Source: Acidimicrobiaceae bacterium (lineage in GTDB: Bacteria; Actinomycetota; Acidimicrobiia; Acidimicrobiales; RAAP-2). From it: a stretch of DNA of 32,292 nucleotides. The stretch lies in contig DAHXOA010000125.1 in the NCBI GenBank assembly GCA_027365145.1, positions 1-32,292 of the forward strand, given 5' to 3'. A program made the position numbers and the translations under genes. Shown in pieces: positions 19,466 through 28,927 of the stretch (positions are counted from its first letter, which is position 1; every line of letters starts with the position of its first letter). The notes under the pieces were generated by a model that was not told the origin of the DNA, did not search any database, and worked only from the letters and a program-made list of their open reading frames with translations.

Positions 19466-20722
19466 GTGTTGGCCTTTACCTTCCCCGGACAAGGCTCGCA
19501 ACGGTCCGGAATGGGGCGGGCCTGGGTGGACCACCCCTCCTTCGAGCTCGTCGCCGAAGCGTCCGAGATCGCCGGGCGCGACCTCGCGACCCTGGTCCTC
19601 GACGCACCCGACGACGTGCTGAAGGAGACGGCGAACGCCCAGCTCTCCACCTTCCTCGTCAGCCTGGTGGTGCTCGACGCCGTCGAGCGCATCGGTCTGG
19701 CGCCGGCAATGTGCGGTGGGCACAGCCTCGGGGAGTACACGGCGCTTGTCGCGTCGGGTGCGGTGTCCTTCGCCGACGGCACTCGCCTGGTGGTCGAGCG
19801 CGGCACTGCCATGCAGGTCGCCGCCAGCGGCCGGGCCGGCACGATGGCCGCCATCATCGGGATGTCCGACGAGGATGCCGACGCCGCCTGCCAGCTGGCC
19901 GAGACCGACGTGTGGGTAGCCAACTACAACGCCCCCGGCCAGGTGGTCATCTCCGGGACGCCGGACGGCATCGCGGCGGCCACCAGCCATGCCAAGGCGC
20001 TCGGCGCTCGGAAGATCCTCCCGATCCCGGTGTCCGGGGCGTTCCACACCCCCTTGATGCTCCCGGCCCGTGAACGCCTGCGCGCCGCGCTGCAGGCGGT
20101 GGCGTTCCATGCTCCTGAGGTTCCGGTGGTCGCCAACGTGGACGCCCGGGTCCATACCGATCCCGAGGAGTGGGAAGGTCTGCTCTCCGCCCAGCTCTGC
20201 GCCCCGGTCCGGTGGCGCCACTGCCTGGAGACACTCGCCGGACGGGGGGCATCCGTCCTGGTCGAGCTGGGCCCGGGCGGCGTCCTGACCGGGCTGGCCC
20301 GCCGGACGGTCCCCGATGTCCGCGCCGTCGCCGTCGCCGTCCCCGACGACCTGGACAAGCTCATCGACGCCGTCGCCGGTCCGGAGATCTGGAACGCCCA
20401 CTCCCCCGTCCATCAGGGGGAACACCTGTACACGTCGGAGCGCGTCGTCGTGAGCCCGACGGCGGGCGTCTTCGAGCCCGAGGCGGGCCTGGCGCCCCTG
20501 GAGCATTCCGCCCTCTCCCAGGCCACCGTGCTCCCCGGCCACGACGGTGGATCGGCGCCGGGATCGGTGCTCGCCGTCGGGGACCGGATCGGCACCGTGG
20601 GAACCACCGATATCCGCACCCCGTTCGACGGGGTGCTCGTCCGCTGGCTCGCCATGCGGGGCGAGCGCATCGGAGAAGGCCAACCGGTGGCGTGGGTTCG
20701 GACGACCGGAGGGCGGCGATGA
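19466..20722 (+). CDS. fabD: Malonyl-CoA:ACP transacylase with C-terminal biotinyl/lipoyl-like domain
   Basis: FTFPGQGSQRSGMG, GHSLGEYTAL, GAFHTPLM, ELGPGGVLTGL (FabD). C-terminal VVSPTAGVFEPEAG...GSVLAVGDRIGTVGTTDIRTPFDGVLVRWLAMRGERIGEGQPVAWVR resembles a hammerhead fold. GTG start. Confidence 0.93.
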   Translation: MLAFTFPGQGSQRSGMGRAWVDHPSFELVAEASEIAGRDLATLVLDAPDDVLKETANAQLSTFLVSLVVLDAVERIGLAPAMCGGHSLGEYTALVASGAVSFADGTRLVVERGTAMQVAASGRAGTMAAIIGMSDEDADAACQLAETDVWVANYNAPGQVVISGTPDGIAAATSHAKALGARKILPIPVSGAFHTPLMLPARERLRAALQAVAFHAPEVPVVANVDARVHTDPEEWEGLLSAQLCAPVRWRHCLETLAGRGASVLVELGPGGVLTGLARRTVPDVRAVAVAVPDDLDKLIDAVAGPEIWNAHSPVHQGEHLYTSERVVVSPTAGVFEPEAGLAPLEHSALSQATVLPGHDGGSAPGSVLAVGDRIGTVGTTDIRTPFDGVLVRWLAMRGERIGEGQPVAWVRTTGGRR

Positions 20723-21549
20723 GTGGGGGCGGCGCTCCAGTTGGCCCCGCCGGCCAGGGAAGTCCGACCGAGCCCGCCGACATGGGCACTCCCGCCGAGC
20801 CCGCCGGACGGGTGGTGCTCGTCACCGGGGGGTCTCGGGGTATCGGGCAGGCCTGCGCCGCCTGGTTCTTGGAGCACGGCGACCGGGTGGTAGTCACGTC
20901 CCGGTCCGGATCGGCCGGTGAGCTCGGAGCGCCCGACCGGCCTGGAAGCCCGTGGGGGCAGGACCGTCTCTTGGCCGTGGCGTGCGACGTCACCCGGCCC
21001 GACCAGGTCGACGCCATGTATGCCACCGTCGAGGCAGCGTGGGGGCCAGTAGAGGTGATCGTGGCGAACGCCGGGATCACCCGGGACGCTCTCGTCCTCC
21101 GGATGACCGAGGACGCCTGGGACGAGGTCGTCGCCACCAACCTGACCGGAGTCTTCCGCGTGGTGAAGCGTGGACTGGCAAAGATGCTCCGTCTCCACCG
21201 TGGCCGGATCATCCTCGTGTCCTCGGTCGTCGCCACCATGGGCTCCGCCGGGCAGGTCAACTACGCCGCCGCGAAAGCAGGCCTGGTTGGGATGGCCCGG
21301 TCCCTGGCACGCGAGGTCGCCAGCCGATCGATCACGGTCAACGTGGTCGCCCCCGGCCTCGTCGAAACGGATATGCTCGCGGCGCTCGGGGCCGACCGGA
21401 AGGAACAGCTTGGGGCCCTGGTTCCATTGGGACGGACGGCCGATCCCGGAGAGATCGCCGAGGCGGTGGGGTTCTTGGCGTCGGATGCCGCGGGCTACAT
21501 TACCGGTGCCGTCCTCCCCGTCGACGGAGGACTGGCCATGGGCGGGTAG
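20719..21549 (+). CDS. fabG: 3-oxoacyl-ACP reductase (SDR family)
   Basis: VVLVTGGSRGIGQACAAWFLEHG, NAGITRD, YAAAKAGLVGMARSLAREVA, GAVLPVDGGLAMGG. ATG at 20719 overlaps the fabD TGA. Confidence 0.93.
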   Translation: MSGGGAPVGPAGQGSPTEPADMGTPAEPAGRVVLVTGGSRGIGQACAAWFLEHGDRVVVTSRSGSAGELGAPDRPGSPWGQDRLLAVACDVTRPDQVDAMYATVEAAWGPVEVIVANAGITRDALVLRMTEDAWDEVVATNLTGVFRVVKRGLAKMLRLHRGRIILVSSVVATMGSAGQVNYAAAKAGLVGMARSLAREVASRSITVNVVAPGLVETDMLAALGADRKEQLGALVPLGRTADPGEIAEAVGFLASDAAGYITGAVLPVDGGLAMGG

Positions 21550-21696
21550 CCCAGACCCCAGGCCTTCCGTCGGCTCGGGGCCGGCCGGCCGGTCCCGAGC
21601 CGGCACAGCGGCACAGCACAACCGCACGACAGCACACCATGAGCCCACCGACCGCCTTGTCCAGACGGGAGGGGGCCCGACCAGAAGGGATGCACC

Positions 21697-21936
21697 GTGG
21701 CAAGCGACGAGACGTTCGACAAGTTCAAGGAGTGCGCGGTGGAGGTGCTCCAGGTTCCGGCCGAGAAGATCACTAAGGAGGCCCGGTTCGCCGACGACCT
21801 CGATGCCGACAGCCTCGACCTCGTCGAGCTCGTCATGGCCCTCGAGGAGGCCTTCGATATCACGGTCGAAGAGACGGAGCTCGAAGGCATCGAGACCATC
21901 GGCGCCGCCTACGACCTCATCGCCGCCAAGCTCTGA
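21697..21936 (+). CDS. acpP: Acyl carrier protein
   Basis: 79 aa with DDLDADSLDLVELVMALEEAFDI, phosphopantetheine Ser in the DSL motif. GTG start. Confidence 0.96.
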   Translation: MASDETFDKFKECAVEVLQVPAEKITKEARFADDLDADSLDLVELVMALEEAFDITVEETELEGIETIGAAYDLIAAKL

Positions 21937-23144
21937 TGCTCCTCGGCGTCGGCCCCGACGGCCGCCCGGTCCCCGGTCGCCGGGTCGCCGTGACCGGGCT
22001 CGGGGTGGTCTCCTGCTGCGGCACCGGCGTGGAGTCCCTGTGGACCGGGCTTCAGGGTCCCGCGCCCGAGGGCGAGCGCCGGGTGCCGGACTTCGACGTC
22101 GCCCGTTGGTTCGATACGAAAGAGGCGCGGCAGATCGACCGTTTCGCCCAGTTCGCCGTGGCGGTCGCCGACATGGCGCTGGCCGACGCCGGGGACCTGG
22201 ACGTCGACCCGGAGCGTGCCGGCGCGGTGATGGGCACCGGCGTCGGTGGGTTCGAGACGCTCCAGAACCAGGTCCTCGTGTACGGAGAACGCGGAGCCCG
22301 GCGAATCTCGCCCCGGCTCGCGCCCATGATGATGGCCAACGCCGGAGCGGCAGCCGTCTCCATCCGGACCGGATGGCACGGCCCGTCCGAGACCATCACC
22401 ACGGCGTGCGCGGCCGGCACCCACAGCATCGGCTATGCCGCCCGTCTCGTGGCATCCGGCCGGGTCGACGTGGCGATCGGCGGTGGCTCCGAGGCGGCGA
22501 TGACCGAGGTCGGCATCGCCGCCTTCACCAACATGACCGCCCTGTCGACGAGCGGGCACTCCCGTCCCTTCGACATCCGGAGGGACGGCTTCGTGATCAC
22601 CGAGGGGGCGGGCGCCCTCGTGCTGGAGGAGTGGGACCGGGCCGTGCGCCGCGGTGCCCACATCTACGCCGAGATCACCGGCTCGGCCAGCACGGCCGAC
22701 TCCTACCACATCACGGCGCCGGCACCCGGAGGCGGCGGAGCGGCGTCGTGCATGCTCCTCGCCCTGGAGGACGCCGAGCTGGAACCGACCGCGATCGGGC
22801 ACATCAACGCCCACGGGACGTCCACCCCGCTCAACGACCGGGCAGAGTCCGACGCCATCGTGAAGGTCTTCGGCGACGCTGCGCCCCCGGTGACCTCCAC
22901 GAAGGGCATCACCGGCCACGGCCTGGGAGCGGCCGGAGCCATCGAGGCCGTAGCCTCTGTCCTGGCGATCCAGGAGCGCCTCATCCCGCCCACGGTCGGG
23001 TTCGAGGAGCCCGATCCGGAGATCACCGTCACGGTGGTGAGCGGAACGGCCCAGCCGTGGGAGCCCCGGCCGATCCTCTCCAACTCGTTCGGGTTCGGGG
23101 GGCACAACGGCTGCCTGGTGATCAGTCCTCCAACCGACGCCTGA
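21936..23144 (+). CDS. fabF: 3-oxoacyl-ACP synthase II (KAS II)
   Basis: VAVTGLGVVSCCGTG, TACAAGTHSIGYA (Cys), HGTSTPLND and TGHGLGAAGAIEA (His), NSFGFGGHN. TGATG overlap with acpP. Confidence 0.95.
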   Translation: MLLGVGPDGRPVPGRRVAVTGLGVVSCCGTGVESLWTGLQGPAPEGERRVPDFDVARWFDTKEARQIDRFAQFAVAVADMALADAGDLDVDPERAGAVMGTGVGGFETLQNQVLVYGERGARRISPRLAPMMMANAGAAAVSIRTGWHGPSETITTACAAGTHSIGYAARLVASGRVDVAIGGGSEAAMTEVGIAAFTNMTALSTSGHSRPFDIRRDGFVITEGAGALVLEEWDRAVRRGAHIYAEITGSASTADSYHITAPAPGGGGAASCMLLALEDAELEPTAIGHINAHGTSTPLNDRAESDAIVKVFGDAAPPVTSTKGITGHGLGAAGAIEAVASVLAIQERLIPPTVGFEEPDPEITVTVVSGTAQPWEPRPILSNSFGFGGHNGCLVISPPTDA

Positions 23145-23162
23145 CGGGAAGCAGGGCGGTTG

Positions 23163-23202
23163 GCCCACCGGTTCGGCGGAGAGCGACTCCGGTAAGGTGG
23201 GC
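23163..23202. terminator. Weak inverted repeat between fabF and fbiC
   Basis: gcccacc (23163-23169) pairs with ggtgggc (23196-23202); no T-tract, so terminator function is uncertain. Confidence 0.2.
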
Positions 23203-23258
23203 TCGATGCCCTCGCCCCGCGCCATCCTCCCGCCGTCCACACCGATCACGGTCGACCG

Positions 23259-25688
23259 ATGAACGCCGCCGATGTCCTTGGAGCTTCCCCCGACGACCTC
23301 TTGGCCGAGGCCCGCTCCATCCGCGATACGGCCCACGGGCACCGGGTGACGTACTCGCCGAAGGTGTTCATCCCCCTTACGATGCTGTGCCGGGACCGCT
23401 GCGGGTACTGCACCTTCGCCAAGCCCCCGGCCCGCGTGGAGGCCCCCTACCTCGCTCTCGACGAAGTAGAGACGATCGCTACCGCCGGGCGGGCGGCCGG
23501 ATGCACCGAAGCGCTCTTCACCCTGGGCGAAGCCCCAGAAGCGCGTTATTCCGCCGCGGCCCGATGGCTGGAGGCCCAGGGCCACACCTCCACCGTCGAC
23601 TATCTGATCGCCGCCTGCGAGCGCGTCCTGTCTGCCACCGGCCTTCTCCCCCATGCGAATGCCGGGGCGTTGGGCGAGGACGACCTCCGGAGACTGCGCC
23701 GGGTCACGGCCAGCCAGGGGATGATGCTGGAGTCGCTCAACGCGGACCTGGCTGCCCATCGGGGAGCACCGGACAAGACTCCCGAACGACGGCTCGCCAC
23801 CCTGGAGGCTGCGGGCCGGGCCCAGATCCCCTTCACGACCGGCATTCTCGTGGGCATCGGGGAGTCGCGGGCCGACCGCGTCCGCGCCCTAGAGGCGATC
23901 GCCGCCAGCCACGCCCGACACGGGCACGTCCAGGAGGTGATCGTCCAGAACTTCCTGCCCAAGCCGGGGACGGCCATGCACGCCGCCGAACCCTGCCCTC
24001 CCGAGGAGCTGGTGTGGACCATCAGCGCCGCCCGGGTCCTCCTCCCGGCGGAGATCCATCTCCAGGCACCTCCGAACCTCTCTGACGACCTCGGTCCCCT
24101 GCTCGCCGCCGGCATCGACGACTGGGGCGGCGTGTCCCCGGTCACCGCCGACCACGTGAACCCCGAGCGGGCCTGGCCCGCCCTTCACGTGCTGACGGCG
24201 GCGACTGAGGCTGCGGGCCGCACCCTCGCACCCCGCCTCACGCTCTACCCGGAGCACGCCCTCGACCCCGACCGCTGGCTCGACCCGGCCCTCCGGCCGG
24301 CGGTGCTCGACGTCTCGGACGCCGAGGGTCTGGCGCGCGACCACCCGTGGTGCTCCGGTGGCGACGCCCCCGCACCCGACCTGATCGCCCTGACGCACCG
24401 TGGCGGCGACGGTGACGGCACCAGGACTCCGGACGCTCCGACCGGGCCCCGGGTATCCCGACCCGCCCGGGGGACCACCGCCGTCTCGGAGGTCCTGGAC
24501 GGCGTCCTTTCCGGCACCGAGGTCGGCGAGGACGAGATCGTGACGCTGTTCTCGGCCCGTGGACAAGAGGTCCGGGACGTCGCCGCCGTCGCCGACCAGC
24601 TCCGGGCCGAACGGGTTGGTCCCGCCGTCACCTTCGTCGCCAACCGGAACATCAACTACACCAACGTCTGTACCTTCCGGTGCCGCTTCTGCGCCTTCTC
24701 CAAGGGCCCGCTCTCGCTCAACCTGCGAGGTGCGCCGTACCTGCTCGACCTGGAGGAGATCAGCGCTCGCGTGGCGGAAGCGGAAGCCCGCGGCGCCACC
24801 GAGGTCTGCCTCCAGGGCGGCATCCATCCCGACTTCGACGGGAGCTACTACCTCGACGTCATCCGAGCCGTCCGGGCCGCGTCGCCGTCCATCCATATCC
24901 ACGGCTTCACCGCCCTCGAGGTCACCGAGGGAGCGCGCCGATCAGGGGTTCCGCTCGCCGCCTACCTCACCGAGCTGCGCGACGCCGGGCTCCGGACCCT
25001 CCCCGGGACCGCCGCAGAGATCCTCGACGACGAGGTCCGTGCCATCCTCTGTCCCGACAAGATCTCGACCGACCAGTGGCTGGAGGCCCACCGCACCGCT
25101 CACCAGGTCGGCCTTCGCTCCAACGTCACCATCATGTTCGGTGCCGTCGAGCATCCCCGCTCGTGGGCGCGCCACCTGGTCCGGACGCGAGCCCTCCAGC
25201 GCGAGACCGGCGGCTTCACCGAGTTCGTCCCCCTCCCCTTCGTCCACATGGCCACGCCCATCTACCTCCAACACCGTGCCCGCAGGGGCCCGACGTTCCG
25301 GGAGGCGGTGCTCATGCATGCCGTGGGCCGGATCGCCTATCGCGGCGCGATCGACAGCATCCAGGCCAGTTGGGTGAAGATGGGGATCGGTGGGGTGCTG
25401 CAGATCCTGGCGGCGGGAGCCAACGATCTCGGTGGCACCCTCATGGACGAGAACATCTCCCGGGCCGCCGGCGCCACCCACGGCCAGCTGCTCGATGTCG
25501 GTGATCTCCGCGACCACCTGGCCCCGCTCGGGCGTCCCCTGGTCCAGCGCACGACCCTCTACGAACCGATCACCGACAACCTCTGGTTGGACCACCCGGC
25601 CCGGGCGACCGAGCACGCCGGCGGCCCCGACCGGGGCGCCTCCGTGCCCGGAGACCCCGTCCCCGTCGTCCTCACCGTGACCCACTGA
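23259..25688 (+). CDS. fbiC: FO synthase, fused CofG/CofH (7,8-didemethyl-8-hydroxy-5-deazariboflavin synthase)
   Basis: Two radical SAM CX3CX2C motifs (CRDRCGYC and CTFRCRFC), YSPKVFIPLTMLCRDRCGYCTFAKPP, NYTNVCTFRCRFCAFSKGP, GGLxP-type C-terminal CofH region (DENISRAAGATHG). Confidence 0.96.
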   Translation: MNAADVLGASPDDLLAEARSIRDTAHGHRVTYSPKVFIPLTMLCRDRCGYCTFAKPPARVEAPYLALDEVETIATAGRAAGCTEALFTLGEAPEARYSAAARWLEAQGHTSTVDYLIAACERVLSATGLLPHANAGALGEDDLRRLRRVTASQGMMLESLNADLAAHRGAPDKTPERRLATLEAAGRAQIPFTTGILVGIGESRADRVRALEAIAASHARHGHVQEVIVQNFLPKPGTAMHAAEPCPPEELVWTISAARVLLPAEIHLQAPPNLSDDLGPLLAAGIDDWGGVSPVTADHVNPERAWPALHVLTAATEAAGRTLAPRLTLYPEHALDPDRWLDPALRPAVLDVSDAEGLARDHPWCSGGDAPAPDLIALTHRGGDGDGTRTPDAPTGPRVSRPARGTTAVSEVLDGVLSGTEVGEDEIVTLFSARGQEVRDVAAVADQLRAERVGPAVTFVANRNINYTNVCTFRCRFCAFSKGPLSLNLRGAPYLLDLEEISARVAEAEARGATEVCLQGGIHPDFDGSYYLDVIRAVRAASPSIHIHGFTALEVTEGARRSGVPLAAYLTELRDAGLRTLPGTAAEILDDEVRAILCPDKISTDQWLEAHRTAHQVGLRSNVTIMFGAVEHPRSWARHLVRTRALQRETGGFTEFVPLPFVHMATPIYLQHRARRGPTFREAVLMHAVGRIAYRGAIDSIQASWVKMGIGGVLQILAAGANDLGGTLMDENISRAAGATHGQLLDVGDLRDHLAPLGRPLVQRTTLYEPITDNLWLDHPARATEHAGGPDRGASVPGDPVPVVLTVTH

Positions 25689-25696
25689 CCACCGGC

Positions 25697-26818
25697 GTGG
25701 CCACAGACCTCCCGCCGGGCGGCGGTTTCACCGCTGCCACCGGCGTCCCCACCGGGTATCCCCTATCGGACTCCGGACCGGACGACACGGCGACGATCCG
25801 TGCCCGGCTGACCGATGCCCTCCTCACCAGCGATGCCCGCCCGAGCGTCCGCAGGCTCGTCGAATCGCTCCTCGGCACCGTCGAGCTCCTGGCCCGATCG
25901 GGCACCGAGCTCGTCGACCTGAAGATCGCCGACGCCGCCCTCACCGAGATGACCGAGGCCTTCGAGGTCTTCCGGCCCTACCGCGGGATCCGGAAGGTCG
26001 CCATCTTCGGCTCGGCACGGACCGTTCCCACGGACGGTGCGTACCGGCAGGCCCGGGTACTGGCGGAACGGGTCGCCCAGTCCGACTGGATGGTCGTGAC
26101 CGGTGCGGGTCCGGGCATCATGGCGGCCGGCATGGAAGGTGCCGGCACCGAGCGGTCGCTGGGCGTGAACATCCGGCTCCCCTTCGAACAGGAGCCCAAC
26201 CAGTTCATCGCCCAGGACCCGAAGCTCGTCTCCATGCGGTACTTCTTCACCCGGAAGCTCATGTTGGTCAAGGAAGCCGACGCCTACGTGCTCCTCCCGG
26301 GCGGGTTCGGTACCCTCGACGAGGGCTTCGAGCTCCTGACCCTCCTCCAGACCGGAAAGGCGACACCGGCGCCCGTCGTCCTCCTCGACGTCCCCGGCCG
26401 GGGGTACTGGCAGTCGTGGCGTGCCTTCGCCGACGACCAGCTGGTAGCCAACGGCCTGATCTCTCCCGACGACCTCGCTCTCGTCCGTATCACCGACAGC
26501 GTCGACGAAGCGGCGTCAGAGCTCCTCGGCTTTTATCGGAACTACCAGGCGTGCCGCTGGGTCGGGGGCCTCCTCGTCATCCGGATGCTGGTCGCGCCCG
26601 ACCAGGCCGAGCTCGCCGACCTCAACCGGAGGTTCGCCGACCTCCTGACCGCCGGCACCATCTACCCCACACGACCCCTGCCACCGGAGCGCTCCGGGGA
26701 TGACCACCTCGACCAGCCCAGGCTGGCCCTGCGGCTCGACCCGATGCGCTTCAGCCGGCTCCGCCTGCTCGTCGATGCCCTCAACCAGTGCACCGGCGGC
26801 CGTCCGGGCCGCTCATGA
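25697..26818 (+). CDS. LOG-family protein (TIGR00730-like), long form
   Basis: FGSARTVPTDGAYRQARVLAERV, VVTGAGPGIMAAGMEGAG, SMRYFFTRKLMLVKEADAYVLLPGGFGTLDEGFELLTLLQTGK. GTG start. Confidence 0.88.
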   Translation: MATDLPPGGGFTAATGVPTGYPLSDSGPDDTATIRARLTDALLTSDARPSVRRLVESLLGTVELLARSGTELVDLKIADAALTEMTEAFEVFRPYRGIRKVAIFGSARTVPTDGAYRQARVLAERVAQSDWMVVTGAGPGIMAAGMEGAGTERSLGVNIRLPFEQEPNQFIAQDPKLVSMRYFFTRKLMLVKEADAYVLLPGGFGTLDEGFELLTLLQTGKATPAPVVLLDVPGRGYWQSWRAFADDQLVANGLISPDDLALVRITDSVDEAASELLGFYRNYQACRWVGGLLVIRMLVAPDQAELADLNRRFADLLTAGTIYPTRPLPPERSGDDHLDQPRLALRLDPMRFSRLRLLVDALNQCTGGRPGRS

Positions 26819-27034
26819 CCCGTCAGCAGTAGTCGGGTCGAGAAGGGTCACCGCCTTCTCCACCGCCCGCCGGGCCCGCGTGATGCGACGCTCCTCGGCC
26901 AGGAGCTCCCGATCGGGCTCGCCACCGCCGGCCAGCCCCTCCGACGCCTCCCGCAGCCGGTCGAGGGCGGCGTCGGCCAGGGTCTCGGCGATGCCCGCCA
27001 GCTCCGCCGCCACGTCGGCCAGCCGGTCAGCCAC
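26813..27034 (-). CDS. Small helical protein, function unknown
   Basis: 73 aa MADRLADVAAELAGIAETLADAALDRLREASEGLAGGGEPDRELLAEERRITRARRAVEKAVTLL...; immediately downstream of the acyl-CoA ligase on the same strand. Confidence 0.5.
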   Translation of the reverse strand: MADRLADVAAELAGIAETLADAALDRLREASEGLAGGGEPDRELLAEERRITRARRAVEKAVTLLDPTTADGS

Positions 27035-27076
27035 GCGACCGCGCTCCGTCAGTCACGAGGCCGCCGGACCCGGACG

Positions 27077-28705
27077 TCACCGTCCGTCGGGGACGGTGAC
27101 GGCGACCACGTCGAGGCCGGCATCGGCGTAGCTCGCCCGCAGGACCTTCTTGTCGAACTTCCCCACGCTCGTCTTCGGGAGCTCGCCGACGAACGTCCAC
27201 CGCTCCGGGAGCCACCACCGGGACACCCGGGGCTGGAGGAATGCCACCAGTTCCTCGGCCGTGACAGAGGATCCCTCGTTTCTCACCACGGCCACGAGCG
27301 GCCGCTCGCTCCACTTCTCGTCGGGTACGGCCACGACGGCCGCCTCGAACACACCCGGATGGGCCATGACGGCGTTCTCCAGCTCGACCGAGGAAATCCA
27401 CTCGCCGCCGGATTTGATGACGTCCTTCGTCCGGTCGCTGATCTGCATGAACCCCTTCGCGTCCAGGGTGCCGACGTCACCGGTGCGCAGCCATCCGTCG
27501 TGGAAGCGGTCCGGGCTGGGGTCGCGGTAGTAGGAGCCGATGATCCAGGGCCCCCGCACCTCGAACTCCCCTACCGACGTGCCGTCGCGCGGCAGGATCG
27601 TGCCGTCGTCGGCGGCGATCCGGACCTCGATGCCCGGGACCACCCTGCCGGTCTTCGCCCGCCAGTCGAGCTCGTCCTCGGGTGCCGTGCCCCTCGGGGG
27701 GATCCCCACCGCGCACAGGGGGCTGGTCTCGGTCATTCCCCACCCCTGGATCATCTCGACCCCGAACTGCTGGCCGAACCGCTCGATCAACGTCCTGGGC
27801 ACGGCCGCACCCCCGCCGACGACGGCCCGGAGGGAGGAGAGGTCTACCGGGTTGGCCGCGCCGTAGCGGAGCAGGTCGTTCCAGATGGTCGGGACGCCGC
27901 ATGCCAGCGTCGGGCGGGTGGCGGTGATGGTGGCCGCGAGGGGAGCCGCCTGGAGGTACTGCTGAGGCATGACGAGATCGGCCCCGACGAGGAACGCGGC
28001 GTAGGGCGTTCCCCACGCGTTGACGTGGAACATCGGCACGATGGCGAGCACCCTGTCGAGCTGGTTGATCGCCAGGGACGATGCCGAGGTGACGGCCATC
28101 GAGTGGAGAAAGGTCGAACGGTGGCTGTAGACCACACCCTTCGGGTCCCCGGTCGTCCCCGACGTGTAGCACATCCCGGCCGCCTGGCGTTCGTCGAGGT
28201 CCGGCCACGGAAAGCCCGGATCCTCGGCAGCGAGAAGCGCCTCGTAGTCGAGCGTCGTCCCGAGCGCCTCGCCGGCGCCCGTGTCGCCGCCCGCCACGAT
28301 GATGTGCCGCACCGTGGTGAGCTGGGCACGAACCTTGGCGAGGAGGGGTACCAGAGAGGCGTCCACGATGATGACCGAGTCCTCGGCGTGGTTGATCACG
28401 TAGGTCAGCTGCTCCGCGAAGAGCCGGATGTTGAGCATGTGGAGGACGGCTCCCATCGCCGGAACCGCCAGGTACGCCTCCAGGTGTCTCTGGTTGTTCC
28501 ACAGGAACGTCCCGACCCGATCGTCGGGCCCCACCCCGAGGGTTCGGAGTGCAGAGGCCAGCCGCTCCGACCGCGTCGCCACGTCGGCGAAACTGGCGGA
28601 GGTGTGTGTGCCATCCGGCCCGGTGACCGTGTCGACAACGCTGTCCCCGTAGACGTCCCTCCCGTGACGGAGGATGGTGGTGATCAAAAGCGGTGCATCC
28701 TGCAT
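27077..28705 (-). CDS. AMP-forming fatty-acid/medium-chain acyl-CoA ligase
   Basis: MCYTSGTTGDPKGVVYSHRST, IVPMFHVNAWG, QGWGMTETSP, GWLRTGDVGTLD, RTKDVIKSGGEWISSVELEN, ELPKTSVGKFDKKVLR. ATG at 28705 or GTG at 28717. Confidence 0.92.
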   Translation of the reverse strand: MQDAPLLITTILRHGRDVYGDSVVDTVTGPDGTHTSASFADVATRSERLASALRTLGVGPDDRVGTFLWNNQRHLEAYLAVPAMGAVLHMLNIRLFAEQLTYVINHAEDSVIIVDASLVPLLAKVRAQLTTVRHIIVAGGDTGAGEALGTTLDYEALLAAEDPGFPWPDLDERQAAGMCYTSGTTGDPKGVVYSHRSTFLHSMAVTSASSLAINQLDRVLAIVPMFHVNAWGTPYAAFLVGADLVMPQQYLQAAPLAATITATRPTLACGVPTIWNDLLRYGAANPVDLSSLRAVVGGGAAVPRTLIERFGQQFGVEMIQGWGMTETSPLCAVGIPPRGTAPEDELDWRAKTGRVVPGIEVRIAADDGTILPRDGTSVGEFEVRGPWIIGSYYRDPSPDRFHDGWLRTGDVGTLDAKGFMQISDRTKDVIKSGGEWISSVELENAVMAHPGVFEAAVVAVPDEKWSERPLVAVVRNEGSSVTAEELVAFLQPRVSRWWLPERWTFVGELPKTSVGKFDKKVLRASYADAGLDVVAVTVPDGR

Positions 28706-28927
28706 CGTGCTGCGCACGGTGTCGCCTCCTCAAGGTCGGTCCCGGTCGTCACTCCGACCGGAGGGATCCGGGATGCAAGGCTACCTGCCGCCGGATCGGG
28801 GTGTCCTCCATGCGCCGCGTGTCCATGGCGGGCCCATGGCGTACCGACGGCTCGCCCGCGCCGGGGCTCCGCTACGGTCACGTGAGGGACACGAGGACGA
28901 ATGCGAAGGCAAGGGACAAGGTGGGCG

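Noticed and set aside
21909-23759. 616-aa antisense ORF over fabF and the 5' part of fbiC
   Set aside because: High-GC antisense artefact; the + strand genes carry all catalytic motifs.
21170-24085. 971-aa + strand ORF across fabG, acpP, fabF and fbiC
   Set aside because: Out-of-frame shadow ORF in GC-rich DNA: Arg/Pro/Gly/Ser-rich translation with no domain motifs, overlapping four well-supported genes.
27359-28885. 508-aa + strand ORF antisense to the acyl-CoA ligase
   Set aside because: Shadow ORF; the - strand frame has complete AMP-binding motifs.
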